A stretch of 64,000 bases of DNA from Marinobacter salsuginis (GCF_009617755.1 NZ_BGZH01000001.1:1054001-1118000), one strand, 5' to 3'. Shown: positions 35,276 through 44,096, counted from the first letter of the stretch. Notes: generated by a model not told the origin, from the letters alone. Program-made: numbers and translations.

Positions 35276-36028
35276 ATGACGTTTGATTTCCACGACCGGC
35301 GCGTCATCGTCGCTGGCGGCAGCAAGGGAATTGGTCGGGCAATCGCGTTGGGGTTTGCCCGAGCCGGGGCCAGCGTGTCTGTGTGCTCCCGCGGGCAGGC
35401 GTCCCTGGACGCACTGGCAGTAGAAGTGGCAGACGAGGGGCTCTCGGCTCTGCATGTGGCACCCTGCGACATCGGCGACAAGGCCGCGCTGGAAACCTAC
35501 CTGCAGACAGCCATAGGCGAATTGGGCGGCCTGGACGTGCTGGTCAATTGCGCCTCGGCGTTCGGGCGGGAGGACAACGAAGAAGGCTGGCTGAGCAGTG
35601 TTGAAGTGGATCTGATGGGCACGGTTCGCGCCAGCCATATCTGCCTGCCAGCGCTTAAGCAAACCAGGGGCACGATCATCAATATTGCCTCCATCGCCGC
35701 CCTGCACGCCTCGACACGCACCGCCCCCTACGCCGCCATCAAGGCCGCGGTCGCCCACTACACCGGCAGCCTTGCTGCGACCATGGCGCCGTATAAAGTG
35801 CGCGTTAATGGCATTGCCCCTGGCTCGATCGAATTTCCGGGCGGCGTGTGGGATGAGGCCCGGCAGAACAATCCAGAGCTCTACCAGCGTATTCGCGGAG
35901 GGATTCCCTTCGGGCGCCTGGGCACGCCAGAGGAAGTCGCCGACGTGGCGTTATTCCTGGCCTCCGATCTGGCCCGGTGGATAACAGGCCAGACGTTGGT
36001 GGTGGACGGCGGCCAGGTTCTGTCCTGA
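35276..36028 (+). CDS. SDR family oxidoreductase
   Basis: 250 residues from ATG 35276 (caggag upstream; an ATG at 35255 lacks one). Classical short-chain dehydrogenase: cofactor motif VAGGSKGIGRAIA near 11-23, NCASAFG near 82, catalytic Ser in IINIASIAALHAS and YxxxK in PYAAIKAA near 153, C-terminal FLASDLARWITGQTLVVDGG. NAD(P)-dependent; the substrate is unknown. It sits exactly between two gene remnants, suggesting insertion into or survival within a decayed duplicate region. Confidence 0.85.
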   Translation: MTFDFHDRRVIVAGGSKGIGRAIALGFARAGASVSVCSRGQASLDALAVEVADEGLSALHVAPCDIGDKAALETYLQTAIGELGGLDVLVNCASAFGREDNEEGWLSSVEVDLMGTVRASHICLPALKQTRGTIINIASIAALHASTRTAPYAAIKAAVAHYTGSLAATMAPYKVRVNGIAPGSIEFPGGVWDEARQNNPELYQRIRGGIPFGRLGTPEEVADVALFLASDLARWITGQTLVVDGGQVLS

Positions 36029-36289
36029 GCCGCCCTACCGTGATCGGCAGCGTAAAACGCCGGGGGCCGGCACCACCCGGATTGAAGTAAAGCACATCGC
36101 CAACCCACTCATTGCGTGGTTTTTGGGAATGGCCGGCGATCACCACGCGATAACGTCCCTTCGGAGCGATGGCCTCCAGTGCCTTCAGAACCTCATCCCG
36201 CCCCACGTCACCGGCATGCAGGATCAGGTCCGAGCCCTCCAGAGCGGGACGCATCTTGCTGTGGGTGTCTGCGTTACCCCTATTTGCAT
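36029..36289 (-). pseudogene. Remnant of a YfcE/MJ0936-type phosphodiesterase gene
   Basis: Second, decayed copy of the gene intact at 45582-46037. The start ATG (36289) and MQIGV are kept, then one base is lost (GTAACGCAG against GTAATCGCAG), several codons are missing near EALEALE, and about 40 codons between EALEAIAP and GRYRVVIAGHS are deleted. The end (FTLPITVGRL) runs into the SDR stop region, with the last 15 or so codons gone. Identity elsewhere is very high, so the duplication or conversion is not old. Confidence 0.75.
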
Positions 36290-36302
36290 GTTTATGCCCA
36301 GA

Positions 36303-36614
36303 TCAAGCCGCGCGCCCAGATCCATTATCTTCACCAGCCTGCAAAGTCCAGGTCATACCCAGAGCGCGCCCGGCTTTGACAAGCGTTGTGATGGTTACAC
36401 CAGTGTCCTTCTCATCAAGAAGGCGGTTAACCACTGTTCGGCTGGTATGCATTTTCTGGGCAAGCTGAGACTTGTTCACACCGGTGTGCCCCATAGCCTG
36501 TTTGATCTGCCAGACAATTACCCGCTTGAGCGCCTCAGCCTCTACTTGCTCAAGTGAACCGTCAGCTTCAAGCAGATCATCGAGAGCGCTGCCAACGTGT
36601 TTGTGCTGTGTCAT
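36303..36614 (-). CDS. XRE/HigA-like helix-turn-helix protein (orphan antitoxin-like)
   Basis: 103 residues from ATG 36614 (gggag upstream); an upstream in-frame extension to 36803 is Lys/Cys-rich and unlikely. HTH segment: VNKSQLAQKMHTSRTVVNRLLDEKDTGVTITTLVKAG (shown in parts: KSQLAQKMHTSRTVVNRLL and VTITTLVKAGRALGM). Proteins of this kind are usually antitoxins of HigBA-type modules, but no RelE/HigB/Gp49-like toxin is seen on either side. It could be an orphan regulator. Confidence 0.75.
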   Translation of the reverse strand: MTQHKHVGSALDDLLEADGSLEQVEAEALKRVIVWQIKQAMGHTGVNKSQLAQKMHTSRTVVNRLLDEKDTGVTITTLVKAGRALGMTWTLQAGEDNGSGRAA

Positions 36615-36908
36615 TTTCTTGCTCCCATTCAGACAAGATTTTTCTTTCGATCTCTCGCCTTTGCACTTCTGTGCTTTCTTCTGGTCTGGAACCTTAACCT
36701 TTTCCCGGAGGATGCCCAGCGCGGCCTGCTTTTGTTGGTCATAGCAGTGGCCCATGGAACTCAATTCGCGTTTAACGTGCCCATAGCGCTCCAGAATCGC
36801 CACGGGGGTGGTGCCTGGAAGGTTACCGGCAAGATGCTGTTCATCTTCCTGGTCGATCTGATAATGACACTTCTGAATCTAATGGCGGCAATACACTTGC
36901 TTCTCTGA
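36597..36908 (+). CDS. Small hydrophobic membrane protein, tentative
   Basis: 103 codons on the strand opposite the antitoxin-like gene, with a GTG at 36597 overlapping its start by 18 bases. The product has three clear hydrophobic helices (LAFALLCFLLVWNLNLF, LLLLVIAVAHGTQFAFNV, MLFIFLVDLIMTLLNLMAA) and sensible codon use. No strong ribosome binding site and no family were recognised, so the start may be later. Confidence 0.4.
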   Translation: MFVLCHFLAPIQTRFFFRSLAFALLCFLLVWNLNLFPEDAQRGLLLLVIAVAHGTQFAFNVPIALQNRHGGGAWKVTGKMLFIFLVDLIMTLLNLMAAIHLLL

Positions 36909-36942
36909 TCAACTACTCAGGTGCTAACCAGGTCCAGTACCA

Positions 36943-37824
36943 TTAACCGGAGGAAATCCAGGACACAAAGGCTCTGACCTTTTCGGTTCTGAACTTGGCC
37001 TCCGGGGCAACAAGGTAATAGTGATACTCCGCAGGCATAGAGAAATTGATCGGCCGGATCAAGAGCCCGGCCTCCAGCATATCGGCGACCAGAGTGTAGC
37101 GGACCAATGAAATGCCACGCCCTGCAAGTACCGCTTCCACCTGGGCAGTCGCCTCATTTACAACGAGTTTGATAGCGGTGTCGGGAATATCAATGCCCAA
37201 GGCCTTCTGAAACTCGGTCCAGGAGCCCTGCATATCAATGGATTCATCAACGAGCCAGGGCAAGCCTGCAAGGTCAGAAATCTCGATTTTGCGGTCCCCA
37301 ACAAGTGCCTCGTGGCAAACCACAACGAGCGATTCTTCCATTAATAATCGGGACTCCAGCCCGGGATAATTTCCCTTCCCGAAACGAACCGCCAAATCAA
37401 CACCGTCGCCTTGAAAATCCACCAGGCTGAAGCTGGGCATAATACTGAGCTTTATCTGAGGGTATTTTTCCTGAAACCGACTGATTCTGGGCATCAACCA
37501 GCGGTTCGCAAACGAGGGCAACGTCGACACTTTCAGATTTGTCGGATCAGAGTTCGGAGCAAAAGTGGCAATACCCCGTTCAATCTCCTGAAAGCCCGTT
37601 TCGATGAATCCCGACAAACGACTTCCTTCAGGGGTCAGCTTCACCTCCCGAGTCAGCCTCACAAACAGCTTAATTCCGAGGAACTCTTCAAGCCCGCGAA
37701 TGTGTGAGCTGACCGCCGCATTGGAAATGTTCATTGCTTCAGCCGCAGCTTTGAAGCTGAGGTCTCTGGCCGCATACCGGAAAGCCTGTAGAGCCCGGAG
37801 GGGAGGGAGCGCCTGCATACTCAC
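36943..37824 (-). CDS. LysR-type transcriptional regulator, GcvA-like
   Basis: 293 residues. N-terminal winged helix typical of the GcvA group (LPPLRALQAFRYAARDLSFK, AAAEAMNISNAAVSSHIRGLE in parts) followed by the periplasmic-binding-protein-like effector domain (PSFANRWLMPRISRFQEKYP, VDLAVRFGKGNYPGLESRLL in parts). Divergent from a 70-residue DUF1127 protein, 106 bp away. The same arrangement recurs at 44096 with another GcvA-type regulator. Confidence 0.88.
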   Translation of the reverse strand: MSMQALPPLRALQAFRYAARDLSFKAAAEAMNISNAAVSSHIRGLEEFLGIKLFVRLTREVKLTPEGSRLSGFIETGFQEIERGIATFAPNSDPTNLKVSTLPSFANRWLMPRISRFQEKYPQIKLSIMPSFSLVDFQGDGVDLAVRFGKGNYPGLESRLLMEESLVVVCHEALVGDRKIEISDLAGLPWLVDESIDMQGSWTEFQKALGIDIPDTAIKLVVNEATAQVEAVLAGRGISLVRYTLVADMLEAGLLIRPINFSMPAEYHYYLVAPEAKFRTEKVRAFVSWISSG

Positions 37825-37930
37825 AACCTATGGTTAAGCCTAACTTAATCGTATGTCAGTTTAACCCGTTTGTCCGGCGGCAGTCCAAACGAAACAATAA
37901 GCCTGAACTTTACAGTACAGGAGAACCACA

Positions 37931-38143
37931 ATGTCAGCCGCTTCCTCCTCTGCTCACGCAGCCAATTACGTGCACAGCAGTAATACAGTTAAGAGCAGCC
38001 TGATTCATAAAATCAGCCGATGGCATGTGAACTGGAGAACTCGTCGACAACTTGCCCGCCTGCCTGACTTCATGCTGCAAGACATCGGCATCTCCAGAAT
38101 CGATGCCGAACAGGAAGCCCGGAAGCCTTTCTGGACTGAGTAA
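37931..38143 (+). CDS. DUF1127 small protein
   Basis: 70 residues, ATG 37931 after aggagaaccaca. The C-terminal half carries the DUF1127 signature (RTRRQLARLPDFMLQDIGIS). Such short Arg-rich proteins are known from alpha- and gammaproteobacteria; some act in RNA turnover, phosphate or nitrogen control. Divergent from the LysR-type gene, which probably controls it. Confidence 0.8.
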   Translation: MSAASSSAHAANYVHSSNTVKSSLIHKISRWHVNWRTRRQLARLPDFMLQDIGISRIDAEQEARKPFWTE

Positions 38144-38212
38144 CACCAACATCGCTGCCGATGTGGGCACTGAAATTTTAAAGGACGTTACTCAGAAAAA
38201 GGGGCGAGGGTC

Positions 38213-38413
38213 ATGGGCAAACACAGGAATCATGATGAGAAGGACTCATCCGCGCGATCGTCGGAAGGACAGAATCCAACACGTTCAATAAACCGTGCCG
38301 ATCGACTCAAAACACGCCTTGTGGTTCTTTGGAAGACATTTCGAAGCAGACGAAAAGCCACAGAGGAGCTTCGCTCTCTCTCAGACCACATACGAAGAGA
38401 CATCGGCCTGTAG
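38213..38413 (+). CDS. Second DUF1127-like small protein
   Basis: 66 residues, ATG 38213 with ggcgaggg upstream. The C-terminus (ATEELRSLSDHIRRDIGL) matches the end of the DUF1127 motif; the N-terminus is hydrophilic (GKHRNHDEKDSSARSSEGQ). It follows the first DUF1127 gene by 69 bp, so a tandem pair. Its end overlaps another frame (38295-39209) whose N-terminal part is therefore doubtful. Confidence 0.6.
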   Translation: MGKHRNHDEKDSSARSSEGQNPTRSINRADRLKTRLVVLWKTFRSRRKATEELRSLSDHIRRDIGL

Positions 38414-38444
38414 CCTCAGAATTGATTATCGCGGTGCAATCTCA

Positions 38445-39209
38445 ATGCGGCGATTATGGTCAGGGCGTTATTCCAAGCGGGTAGTTGACTCAAATTCAAA
38501 AATTGCTGCGGCTAACCGAAGCCCAGGACCAGGGGGCGGCGTACGCGCAGAGCCAACTCTCTCGCTTGACTCAAGCGGCTACGCGGGCAAAGACTGGAAT
38601 ATAGATGAACGCTGGTCGTTCAATAACTGCGTCGTTTCCACCTTTAGCCACGGCAACGTCCTGCTCAATGGCACTTTCCGGTACGTTGATACTCTCACCG
38701 GCGAAACAGCGACCAGCGAAAGCTGGAAGGGGTATGAAAGCTATAACATCACCGGTGAGCTTAGAAACAGCGGCGAGCCGTTGACCGTAAAAGGTCGCAG
38801 CGACTGGGATCAACTATTCCGCTGGGAAAACGACTCGGCAAGCGGCCGTTTTGTTGACACCATCGAAGCCTTCGAGCTGAAGGTCGGCACCCATTACATC
38901 GCTCTCACCAATACCGAGACGCGCCTGGAAAGCACGGAGTCTGACCTTGAATACTCAATGACTGGCAAGCTTATCGGCTCTGCAATTCAGGGACATGTTC
39001 AGGTATCGACCCCCACTCCGGTGAGCCTCTCTGTCAATGAAGCCTGTCCAACGGAGGGAATCATCCGTGTTGCCAGTGATGGTTCTGCGGAAATTCGATA
39101 TGGCAGCAGTGCGGCTGGCACAGCAGGCGCCGTAGCTGTATGGATAGATGGCCAGATTGTTGAGAGCCATGCCGACTGCAACACCGTTGGCTTTGTACCG
39201 ATCCTTTGA
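38445..39209 (+). CDS. Hypothetical protein, possibly 5'-truncated
   Basis: 254 residues if started at ATG 38445; the frame is open from 38295 but that part overlaps the DUF1127-like gene and is not protein-like. The body (from about 38540) is rich in Thr/Ser/Gly and beta-type sequence (VLLNGTFRYVDTLTGETAT, TGELRNSGEPLTVKG), like the C-terminal domain of larger exported proteins. No signal peptide is present, so this may be the surviving 3' part of a longer gene. Confidence 0.45.
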   Translation: MRRLWSGRYSKRVVDSNSKIAAANRSPGPGGGVRAEPTLSLDSSGYAGKDWNIDERWSFNNCVVSTFSHGNVLLNGTFRYVDTLTGETATSESWKGYESYNITGELRNSGEPLTVKGRSDWDQLFRWENDSASGRFVDTIEAFELKVGTHYIALTNTETRLESTESDLEYSMTGKLIGSAIQGHVQVSTPTPVSLSVNEACPTEGIIRVASDGSAEIRYGSSAAGTAGAVAVWIDGQIVESHADCNTVGFVPIL

Positions 39210-39547
39210 TCAGTGGCGGCGAGGACTATGCTCCTCGCCATCCATACCCCCCTCCAAAATAGGTCTGTCCCGGTTTCCGGATGAAAATAGGTCTGTCCCG
39301 GTTTCCGGATGTCGGAGCTTGCGCTCCCGAAACCAGCTTGCGACAGTGACTGCTGCCACAAACCCGCCGCCTGATCTGGTTGCTCTGAAAACCAAAGGGT
39401 ACTGCCGAGCAACGGCCAGAATGCTGCCCTCCTCGCGTAAAAGATCAGCCCCCCCTTGTGCAACGGGTGGGTTCTCCGTAAAAAGGCATAGGAATCACAG
39501 CGGCCAACCCTCAGACAAGGCCATCATCAACCCCAGGAGTGTTAACC
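39210..39547. other. Intergenic stretch with tandem repeat
   Basis: About 340 bp with no convincing gene. It holds the two tandem copies of the dispersed repeat at 39256-39311, followed by a mixed sequence with short unsupported frames and then the bestrophin-like gene's ribosome binding site (ccaggag). Confidence 0.5.
39256..39311 (+). repeat. Dispersed repeat, copies 3 and 4 in exact tandem (28 bp x 2)
   Basis: Two identical 28-bp units (39256-39283 and 39284-39311), each AAAATAGGTCTGTCCCGGTT plus TCCGGATG. They match the family consensus and show that copies can amplify head to tail. Confidence 0.85.
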
Positions 39548-40456
39548 GTGATTGTTCGCGAGCGCCCCGGCCCACTCCGGCTTTTGCTGGCCTGGAAAGG
39601 GTCTGTTGTCCCCCACATTCTGCCGCACATTCTGCTTACCGGCATGTTTGCAGCCGCCGTTACCTGGGTTTCGCGCCACCACTACCTCGACGGCATTGTC
39701 GAATACACACTCCTGCCGTTCACGATTATGGGCATCGCCCTGTCCATCTTTTTAAGCGTGCGAAACACCGCCACCTACGACCGCTGGTGGGAAGCCAGAA
39801 AACACTGGGGGCACATGGTCTATGAATTCCGCAGCCTGGCGCGGACTGGCACCATTTACCTGAGCCCGGAGCGACGCCGGGAGCTTCTGACCCGATGCCT
39901 CGCTCACGCTCACCTGCTGCGAGGCCAGCTGCGGGGAGAAGATGTACGGTGTGATCTGCCCGAATCACTGGCGCCAGAACTCATTGACCAGGCCCTGACC
40001 ACCCGCAACCCAGCCGCCTTTATGCTGCACCGGGCTGGAGACATTCTGGCAGAAGCTCACAAAGCGGGCGATCTGGATTCTGTAGCAACCGCGGCCGTAG
40101 ACCAGCACCTTCACGGCCTGGCGGGCATTCAGGCGGCCTCAGAACGCATTGTCCTCACCCCGTTGCCCTTTGCCTACACCCTGCTGGCTCACCGCACCGC
40201 GTATGTATTCTGCTACCTGCTCCCGTTCGGGCTGGTAGGCGTCGCGGGCTGGTTTACGCCGGTGTTCACTGCCATCGTGGCCTATACCTTTTTTGGGCTG
40301 GATCGCCTGTCTGAACAGCTTGAGTTTCCCTTTGGCCGACACACCAACGACCTGCCGCTGGATGCAATCTGCCGGATTCATGAAATCAGTGTTGCCGAAG
40401 CCCTGGGCGACCAGGCACCCGAACCGCTGCAGCCAGTTGAATACCAGTTGCAGTGA
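39548..40456 (+). CDS. Bestrophin-like channel protein
   Basis: 302 residues from GTG 39548, the start best placed relative to ggag (a GTG at 39539 is alternative). Bestrophin/YneE family: ILPHILLTGMFAAAVTWV helix, TIMGIALSIFLSVRNTATYDRWWEAR in parts, and near the end FGLDRLSEQLEFPFGRHTNDLPL. Members form pentameric anion or cation channels in the inner membrane. The MOSC gene follows by 28 bp and is probably co-transcribed. Confidence 0.85.
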   Translation: MIVRERPGPLRLLLAWKGSVVPHILPHILLTGMFAAAVTWVSRHHYLDGIVEYTLLPFTIMGIALSIFLSVRNTATYDRWWEARKHWGHMVYEFRSLARTGTIYLSPERRRELLTRCLAHAHLLRGQLRGEDVRCDLPESLAPELIDQALTTRNPAAFMLHRAGDILAEAHKAGDLDSVATAAVDQHLHGLAGIQAASERIVLTPLPFAYTLLAHRTAYVFCYLLPFGLVGVAGWFTPVFTAIVAYTFFGLDRLSEQLEFPFGRHTNDLPLDAICRIHEISVAEALGDQAPEPLQPVEYQLQ

Positions 40457-40484
40457 GGCCCCTGCGGATCGAAGGAGAGCGACA

Positions 40485-40976
40485 ATGTCTGAACCAACCC
40501 CACTTCAAACCTTGCTGGACACCCTCCCCCAACGCGGTCGCGTGGAATGGATTGGCATTCGCCCCGCCCGAGGTAAGCCCATGCAGACGCTCAACAGCGT
40601 GGCGATAACTCCTGGCAAGGGCCTGGAAGGTGACCGATTCAAAGGTCGCGAAACCAGCAAACGGCAGGTAACCCTGATCCAGCAAGAACACCTGCATGCC
40701 ATTGCCTCCTGCCTTCAACGCGACGCCATCGCACCCGAGGTTTTCCGGCGCAACATTGTGGTATCTGGCCTGAACCTTCTGGCCCTGAAGGGCAAAACAT
40801 TCCGAATCGGCGATGCGGTGCTGCAATACACAGGCCTTTGCCATCCCTGCAGCAAGATGGAGACGGTGCTCGGGCCCGGCGGTTACAACGCCATGCGCGG
40901 ACACGGAGGAATCACAACGCGGGTGGTTGAAGCGGGTACCATTGCTCTTGGGGACGATGTCCAGGCCTGTCTATAA
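40485..40976 (+). CDS. MOSC-domain protein
   Basis: 163 residues from ATG 40485 (gaaggag upstream; the frame runs on upstream inside the bestrophin gene). MOSC features: GLEGDRFKGRETSKRQVTLI, FRRNIVVSGLNLLALKGKTF, and the conserved Cys in TGLCHPCSKME. MOSC proteins handle sulfur or molybdenum cofactor; this one is close to the stand-alone YiiM-like type (nitrogen-hydroxylated compound reduction), but the substrate is unknown. Confidence 0.8.
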   Translation: MSEPTPLQTLLDTLPQRGRVEWIGIRPARGKPMQTLNSVAITPGKGLEGDRFKGRETSKRQVTLIQQEHLHAIASCLQRDAIAPEVFRRNIVVSGLNLLALKGKTFRIGDAVLQYTGLCHPCSKMETVLGPGGYNAMRGHGGITTRVVEAGTIALGDDVQACL

Positions 40977-41063
40977 AATCGCGATTCGGGCGAGTCAATG
41001 CGGTGATCTGCCGCGCCCCGGAGTTCTTCGGCCCCGGAAAAACGGCCGGATGCCTTCCAACAC

Positions 41064-41399
41064 TCACTTCTGTGTCATGAGCCCATAAGGCCGCTCCAGC
41101 GCAGAACGAACATCGCCAACAGAAAACACCCTGGCAAATTCGGCGAATCGCTGCCCTTCAAACCACAACTGAACAACAGGCAGAGAAAAAATACCCTGAG
41201 CCGCACACAGCGGGCTGGCGGCTTCCTGGCAATCAATGTAAGCGGTCACCAGCTTCGGAAACTCCTCCTTAGCTAGCGTCTCCAACCGAGGCTTTATGGC
41301 CTGACAGACGCCACAGGTTGCTCCACCATATAGAAGCAACACCGCAGGGCAGGACCGAAGCAATTCCGATAAAGCCTCTTCTGAGCAGACGTTTTGCAT
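41064..41399 (-). CDS. Thioredoxin-family protein
   Basis: 111 residues from ATG 41399. Thioredoxin-like fold with redox motif CGVC in YGGATCGVCQAIKPRLETLA and the cis-Pro in IFSLPVVQLWFEGQ. No signal peptide, so it is cytoplasmic. Its ATG overlaps the stop of the upstream cold-shock/DUF1294 gene (TGATG), so they are translated together. Confidence 0.8.
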   Translation of the reverse strand: MQNVCSEEALSELLRSCPAVLLLYGGATCGVCQAIKPRLETLAKEEFPKLVTAYIDCQEAASPLCAAQGIFSLPVVQLWFEGQRFAEFARVFSVGDVRSALERPYGLMTQK

Positions 41400-42034
41400 C
41401 ACTGACTCCCGATAAGCATGACCGGTTTAATCTCCAGCGCCTGCCGCGCAAACTCCGCATCCGGCCAGAACAACAGCCAGCCGAGCACTGCGAGATTGAG
41501 GATCACATAGAACCAGAAGACCACCTGAAACGAGGTTTTGCGGGTTTTGTGACGAAAAAATTGCTGGCCCACCAGTGCACCCGGCCAGCCACACAGAAGT
41601 TCAAAAAGGTGCAGCCGCCCCTCCGGCACGCGCCGGCTACCACTTTCGGCGGCCCCTTTGTCGATCGCATACATCAAGAAGGTAACCAGGCTCATCACCC
41701 CATAAGCCACCGGCAAAAGAACCGGCACATAACCTTGAAGATACAACGTCGACACTGTTCCACCGACTGCAGCTGCAATCAAAAGAGCAACCCAGACTCC
41801 GGAAGCAACCGCTGCGCGATGCCGTGCGACGCCGGCGTACTGGAAACTGGACGCCCTTAATCGCCCTTTCTCGTCTTTGGTCTGTGAGTAAACCACCTTG
41901 CGGCTGGCCGAAGGCCTGCCCCGTCCCTGATAGGCGCTGATATGGGCAAACAGACGCTCGCCCCCGTTGTCCGGGGTGATAAAGCCGAAGCCCTTGGCGT
42001 CGTTCCATGAGGTGAGTGAGCCTTTTAGATTCAC
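41399..42034 (-). CDS. Cold-shock domain/DUF1294 membrane protein
   Basis: 211 residues. The N-terminus is a cold-shock OB-fold (GSLTSWNDAKGFGFITPDNG, GERLFAHISAY), a nucleic-acid binder; the C-terminus is a DUF1294 helical membrane domain (FLMYAIDKGAAESGSRRVPE, LHLFELLCGWPGALVGQQFF). The fusion is common in gammaproteobacteria and its function is unknown. The thioredoxin-like gene overlaps its end. Confidence 0.85.
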   Translation of the reverse strand: MNLKGSLTSWNDAKGFGFITPDNGGERLFAHISAYQGRGRPSASRKVVYSQTKDEKGRLRASSFQYAGVARHRAAVASGVWVALLIAAAVGGTVSTLYLQGYVPVLLPVAYGVMSLVTFLMYAIDKGAAESGSRRVPEGRLHLFELLCGWPGALVGQQFFRHKTRKTSFQVVFWFYVILNLAVLGWLLFWPDAEFARQALEIKPVMLIGSQ

Positions 42035-42261
42035 TTGCTGCTTCCTTGAGTAGTCACTTTGCGCCTGGCAGAAAAAGCCACCAGACCTGAAACGAAATCC
42101 AGACCGGCCTCTGCGTGAGATTTCACGAGATTTTACTCCGATTACCTGCCCAGTTCATAGCAAGCTCACCAACCCTTAGCTACCATGGCGCGCCGCTATA
42201 AGCTCCGGCTTGTCGGCAGGAAATAACCCAAAATAATCAATTAAGTAAGAAGGAATCTACT

Positions 42262-42876
42262 GTGCGAAACGCAAGGATCCTGGCAGTGCTGGCTGCTCTG
42301 CTGTACCTCACCGGCTGCGCCTCGGTGGTCTCCGGAACCGACCAGAAACTCACCTTCAACAGCGAGCCTGAAGAAGCCACCGTTATGGTTTCCGGCCGTG
42401 TGCTCGGTAAAACGCCAATCACTGTGCCGGTGGACCGCGGCTCCAACCAATCCATTACCTTTGAGAAGGAAGGCTACGAGACTTACACAGCTCAGCTTTC
42501 CACCACAACCAACCCGTGGTTCTTCGGTAACATCGTGATTGGGGGGCTACTGGGTTCCACTACCGATGGCGTATCCGGCGCCATCCACGAATTTTCTCCC
42601 GACCAGTACTTCGTCACCCTGAAGCCTGAAACCCCTTCTGGAATCTCGACCTCCAAACCGCGACAGATCAAGGAAATCATCATCGCGTTCAGTGGAGAGT
42701 TTCGGCACCAGCTGGCGAGTGGCGGCGGCGAAAAGGTGGACACCATCGTGCAACTGCTGGGTGTCGATGCCTCAGAGAAAGCAACAACCATCCGGGCACT
42801 GAACCAGCTTGCGCTGGCGAATGAGAACGACCTGGAACTGGCCAAGACGATTATTGAAGTGTACGAGGTTCAGTGA
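42262..42876 (+). CDS. PEGA-like lipoprotein
   Basis: 204 residues, GTG 42262 after aaggaa. Lipoprotein signal with lipobox YLTGC. A PEGA-type domain follows (LTFNSEPEEATVMVSGRVLG, KTPITVPVDRGSNQSITFEK), then a Gly-rich hairpin helix (NIVIGGLLGSTTDGVSGAIH) and a C-terminal region with ASGGGEKVDTIVQLLGV. PEGA lipoproteins decorate the cell envelope; the role is unknown. Confidence 0.75.
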   Translation: MRNARILAVLAALLYLTGCASVVSGTDQKLTFNSEPEEATVMVSGRVLGKTPITVPVDRGSNQSITFEKEGYETYTAQLSTTTNPWFFGNIVIGGLLGSTTDGVSGAIHEFSPDQYFVTLKPETPSGISTSKPRQIKEIIIAFSGEFRHQLASGGGEKVDTIVQLLGVDASEKATTIRALNQLALANENDLELAKTIIEVYEVQ

Positions 42877-42960
42877 TGCACCTTTGAAGCCGGGGCGCTT
42901 TGATCAGGCTCCGGTTTCCCCGTCCAACAGCGCGAGGCATCTTACGGTAGTTATGCGGAT

Positions 42961-43386
42961 CTAATCACCCGAGCGCATCTCACGCATGCGCATCGGCATG
43001 GCATCGATACGGCCGAAAATAGCATCAAGATCGAGGCTAGGCTCTCGGCTTTTCATTCCACCGTCTTTTCCAATCAGCAAAACCCTATCTTCAGGACGGA
43101 CCTTTGCAAACAGTTCGTTGATGTCTTGCTCAACACCTCCGGACACCTTGGCCTGATTTGAAACAATCCCCTCCCCGGTGTTCACGAACCAGATAATGTC
43201 GCGATCATCAATTTCGGCATGGGCATCCTTGAGGGTTTGAACAGCGCCCTCCGTTTCCGATGCTGCCTGAACCAGGATCAGCCGGTTTTTCCATTGATAG
43301 TCGCCCAGATTGTTCATTTCCGCTCCGTAAGCCGTTAGCGAAAAAAGCACCAGCAGCATTGCCCAAAACCGGTTGCCATTGCGCAA
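42961..43386 (-). CDS. DUF4174 exported protein
   Basis: 141 residues with a signal peptide (RFWAMLLVLFSLTAYGAE). The DUF4174 core is visible: YQWKNRLILVQAASETEGA, VRPEDRVLLIGKDGGMKSRE, DLDAIFGRIDAMPMRMREM. This family has a thioredoxin-like shape without the Cys pair. It is the intact paralogue of the remnant at 35185-35248. The gene of unknown function at 43388 lies 1 bp upstream on the same strand, so the two form an operon. Confidence 0.75.
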   Translation of the reverse strand: MRNGNRFWAMLLVLFSLTAYGAEMNNLGDYQWKNRLILVQAASETEGAVQTLKDAHAEIDDRDIIWFVNTGEGIVSNQAKVSGGVEQDINELFAKVRPEDRVLLIGKDGGMKSREPSLDLDAIFGRIDAMPMRMREMRSGD

Positions 43387-43387
43387 A

Positions 43388-44050
43388 TCAGATCCTCCCT
43401 AAGGCATCCTCAAGGTCCAATTTACGAAACGTCTGGCGCAACGTCTCTACGGCCAGTCGTGCTTCCCATTGCCTGCGCTGTTCCAGCACCGAATCGTCGG
43501 CAGGCACGGAATCGAGAACGGACAAGGCATAGCTCCGAAGCAGTTCACTCCGGCACTCAACCACAAGATCGGACGACGCCGCCGTACCGGAGGCGGAGTA
43601 CGCAAAGCACTGCTCGACATTGCGCCTTAGGCTTTCCCGTTCAACCGGTGAGAGCTCAACCTCCCGCGCGTCGGAGTCAGGGACCAGCAGAACGTTCAAG
43701 CCCCGCCCGGCAATCGCCTCGGAGGTTTGCTGCCCAACCTCGGGAACGTGAATATTCTTGTGGTAAGGCCAAATGTCGAACATGCAATAGTCGGCACAGG
43801 GGGCCTCTCGCTGAAACGTGAAGAAATCCGGGTAGGCATAAAACTCCGGCCCACTCTCGCGATAGCGGTCATAGAACGCGGTTACATAGGCCATGATGAG
43901 CGTCATTGCACCGATGCCCTCAAACCGACCAGGGACAACGATGCCAAGGCGATCCGTATCCTGAAACGACGAAAACCGGTCTGCGTGCGGAATGGCCTCA
44001 CCATTCTGGGTGATCTTGAAATCGGTGCCTCGAAGGCTGCTGCTGTGCAT
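43388..44050 (-). CDS. Hypothetical protein, unknown function
   Basis: 220 residues, cytoplasmic. Recognisable but unassigned segments: DRLGIVVPGRFEGIGAMTLI, FYDRYRESGPEFYAYPDFFT, CADYCMFDIWPYHKNIHVPE; the C-terminal half is helical and charged. I do not recognise the family. It is upstream of the DUF4174 gene with almost no gap, and may act with it. Confidence 0.6.
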   Translation of the reverse strand: MHSSSLRGTDFKITQNGEAIPHADRFSSFQDTDRLGIVVPGRFEGIGAMTLIMAYVTAFYDRYRESGPEFYAYPDFFTFQREAPCADYCMFDIWPYHKNIHVPEVGQQTSEAIAGRGLNVLLVPDSDAREVELSPVERESLRRNVEQCFAYSASGTAASSDLVVECRSELLRSYALSVLDSVPADDSVLEQRRQWEARLAVETLRQTFRKLDLEDALGRI

Positions 44051-44072
44051 AATTATGTCGATCTCTTTCAGG

Positions 44073-44096
44073 AAATGGACTTGTCCCGGTTTTCGC
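44073..44096 (+). repeat. Dispersed ~25-bp repeat, copy 5
   Basis: AAATGGACTTGTCCCGGTTT, then TCGC. Close to consensus. The copy meets the stop codon of the minus-strand LysR gene at 44096. Confidence 0.6.

Noticed and set aside
35805..36028. C-terminal half of the minus-strand frame continuing from the phosphodiesterase remnant
   Set aside because: This part is antisense of the SDR gene; only 36029-36289 shows similarity to the intact paralogue.
39256..39311. Possible CRISPR repeat
   Set aside because: Two 28-bp units abut without spacers and resemble other dispersed copies; no cas genes.
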